Shown here: positions 14,057 to 14,503 of the stretch, piece after piece | Layout of the letters: each line of letters begins with the position of its first letter | Position numbering within the stretch: position 1 is the stretch's first letter | Origin: Bacteroidota bacterium | GTDB lineage: Bacteria > Bacteroidota > Bacteroidia > Bacteroidales > B39-G9 | Direction: 5' to 3' | Assembly: GCA_030592465.1 (NCBI GenBank) | Contig: JAUVJB010000049.1 | Span: 1-14,503 of the forward strand | DNA: 14,503 nucleotides | Notes under the pieces: model-generated | What the model was told of the DNA's origin: nothing | Databases searched by the model: none | What the model saw: the letters and a program-made list of their open reading frames with translations, nothing else | Position numbers and translations under genes: made by a program

Positions 14057-14479
14057 TTAAAATGGTAAATCGTCAGTTTCCTCTTCAATAATGTCTACTT
14101 TTTGAGGTGCACTATTATCTTCACTAGAAAGAGGAGCGGAACTTTGATTTTCTTTTTTACTGCCTAACATTTGCATATTGTTGGCAACAATTTCAGTAAA
14201 ATATTTTGTCTCGTTATCTTTTTCATAAGAACGAGTAGTTATTTTACCTTCAAGATATATTTGATTGCCCTTTTTTACATATTTCTCAACTATTTCTGCC
14301 AACTTCCTCCATGCAACAATATTATGCCATTCGGTTGTTTCTACTTTTTCCCCGCTTTTGTTCGTGTATCTTTCGTTGGTTGCTAATGTGAATTTTGCAA
14401 CGGACATACCATTCTCAAGGTGTCTAACTTCTGGGTCTTTACCTACGCGACCAATTAAAATAACTTTATTTACAGCCAT
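14057..14479 (-). CDS. ssb: Single-stranded DNA-binding protein SSB
   Basis: This 140-residue protein binds single-stranded DNA in replication and repair. The OB fold occupies about 1-107, with the typical opening MAVNKVILIGRVGKDPEVRH, then FTLATNERY (30-38), TEWHNIVAWRKLAEIVEKYV (49-68), KGNQIYLEGKITTRSYE (70-86) and EIVANNMQML (96-105). A low-complexity Ser/Pro/Gln linker follows. The acidic tail ends DDLPF, which docks partner proteins. It is the first complete gene of the minus-strand cluster. The remaining 24 bp at the window edge hold only its A/T-rich leader; the gene upstream is outside the window. Confidence 0.97.
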   Translation of the reverse strand: MAVNKVILIGRVGKDPEVRHLENGMSVAKFTLATNERYTNKSGEKVETTEWHNIVAWRKLAEIVEKYVKKGNQIYLEGKITTRSYEKDNETKYFTEIVANNMQMLGSKKENQSSAPLSSEDNSAPQKVDIIEEETDDLPF

Positions 14480-14503
14480 GTTTTTAAATTTTTTATGAAA
14501 TTA

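Noticed and set aside
14480..14503. End of an upstream gene (mutY is common before ssb in this phylum)
   Set aside because: Only 24 bp remain and none can be assigned to a coding frame.

Overview
The window is AT-rich bacterial chromosome and almost certainly comes from a member of the Bacteroidota. Four things point there. The ssb-gldE-gldD cluster at 11.9-14.5 kb encodes GldE and GldD, which are hallmark proteins of that phylum. Genes lack Shine-Dalgarno sequences and start in A-rich leaders. Several genes are preceded by the Bacteroidota-type -7 box TAnnTTTG; the best example, before gmhB, also has a correctly spaced -33 TTG. Secreted proteins carry short N-terminal signals ending in AQ or in Cys lipoboxes. 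I cannot place it below phylum from sequence alone.

Layout. At 1-271 (-) is the N-terminus of a truncated secreted TPR-type protein. A strong hairpin terminator (397-429) separates it from an S9 prolyl-oligopeptidase-family lipoprotein (446-2389, -). A YqgE/AlgH protein (2545-3132, +) then converges tail to tail, with overlapping stop codons, on a class IV aminotransferase (3129-3986, -). A repeat-rich spacer (3987-4263) precedes a minus-strand run of short housekeeping and signalling genes: gmhB-like HAD phosphatase, rhomboid protease, SiaC-like (DUF1987) protein and macro-domain hydrolase. The 781-bp gap at 6696-7476 has no convincing gene. It holds a 153-bp element with perfect 17-bp inverted ends and a second, degenerate copy of its modules. 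Two secreted hydrolase-fold genes follow on the plus strand: a PafA-like alkaline phosphatase superfamily protein and an esterase-like alpha/beta hydrolase. The window ends with a minus-strand cluster transcribed ssb > gldE > gldD > phosphopantetheinyl transferase > geranylgeranylglyceryl/heptaprenylglyceryl phosphate synthase.

What stands out. (1) The PafA-like protein is full length, but by my alignment from memory it has lost the Zn1 ligands (Asp to Gly305, His to Glu309) and the phosphate-binding Lys/Arg pair, while keeping the Zn2 site; it looks like a pseudophosphatase or an enzyme with altered chemistry. (2) The GGGP-synthase-like gene is split by one extra base in an A9 run, so it is a pseudogene, a sequencing error or a slippage site. 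(3) The spacers hold several hairpin, palindrome and tandem-repeat structures, including repeated GCGAAGC-loop hairpins and a MITE-like element. I found no CRISPR array, rRNA, tRNA, transposase or phage gene, and no clearly new multi-gene system. The best candidates for something undescribed are the degenerate PafA family member and the intergenic elements.
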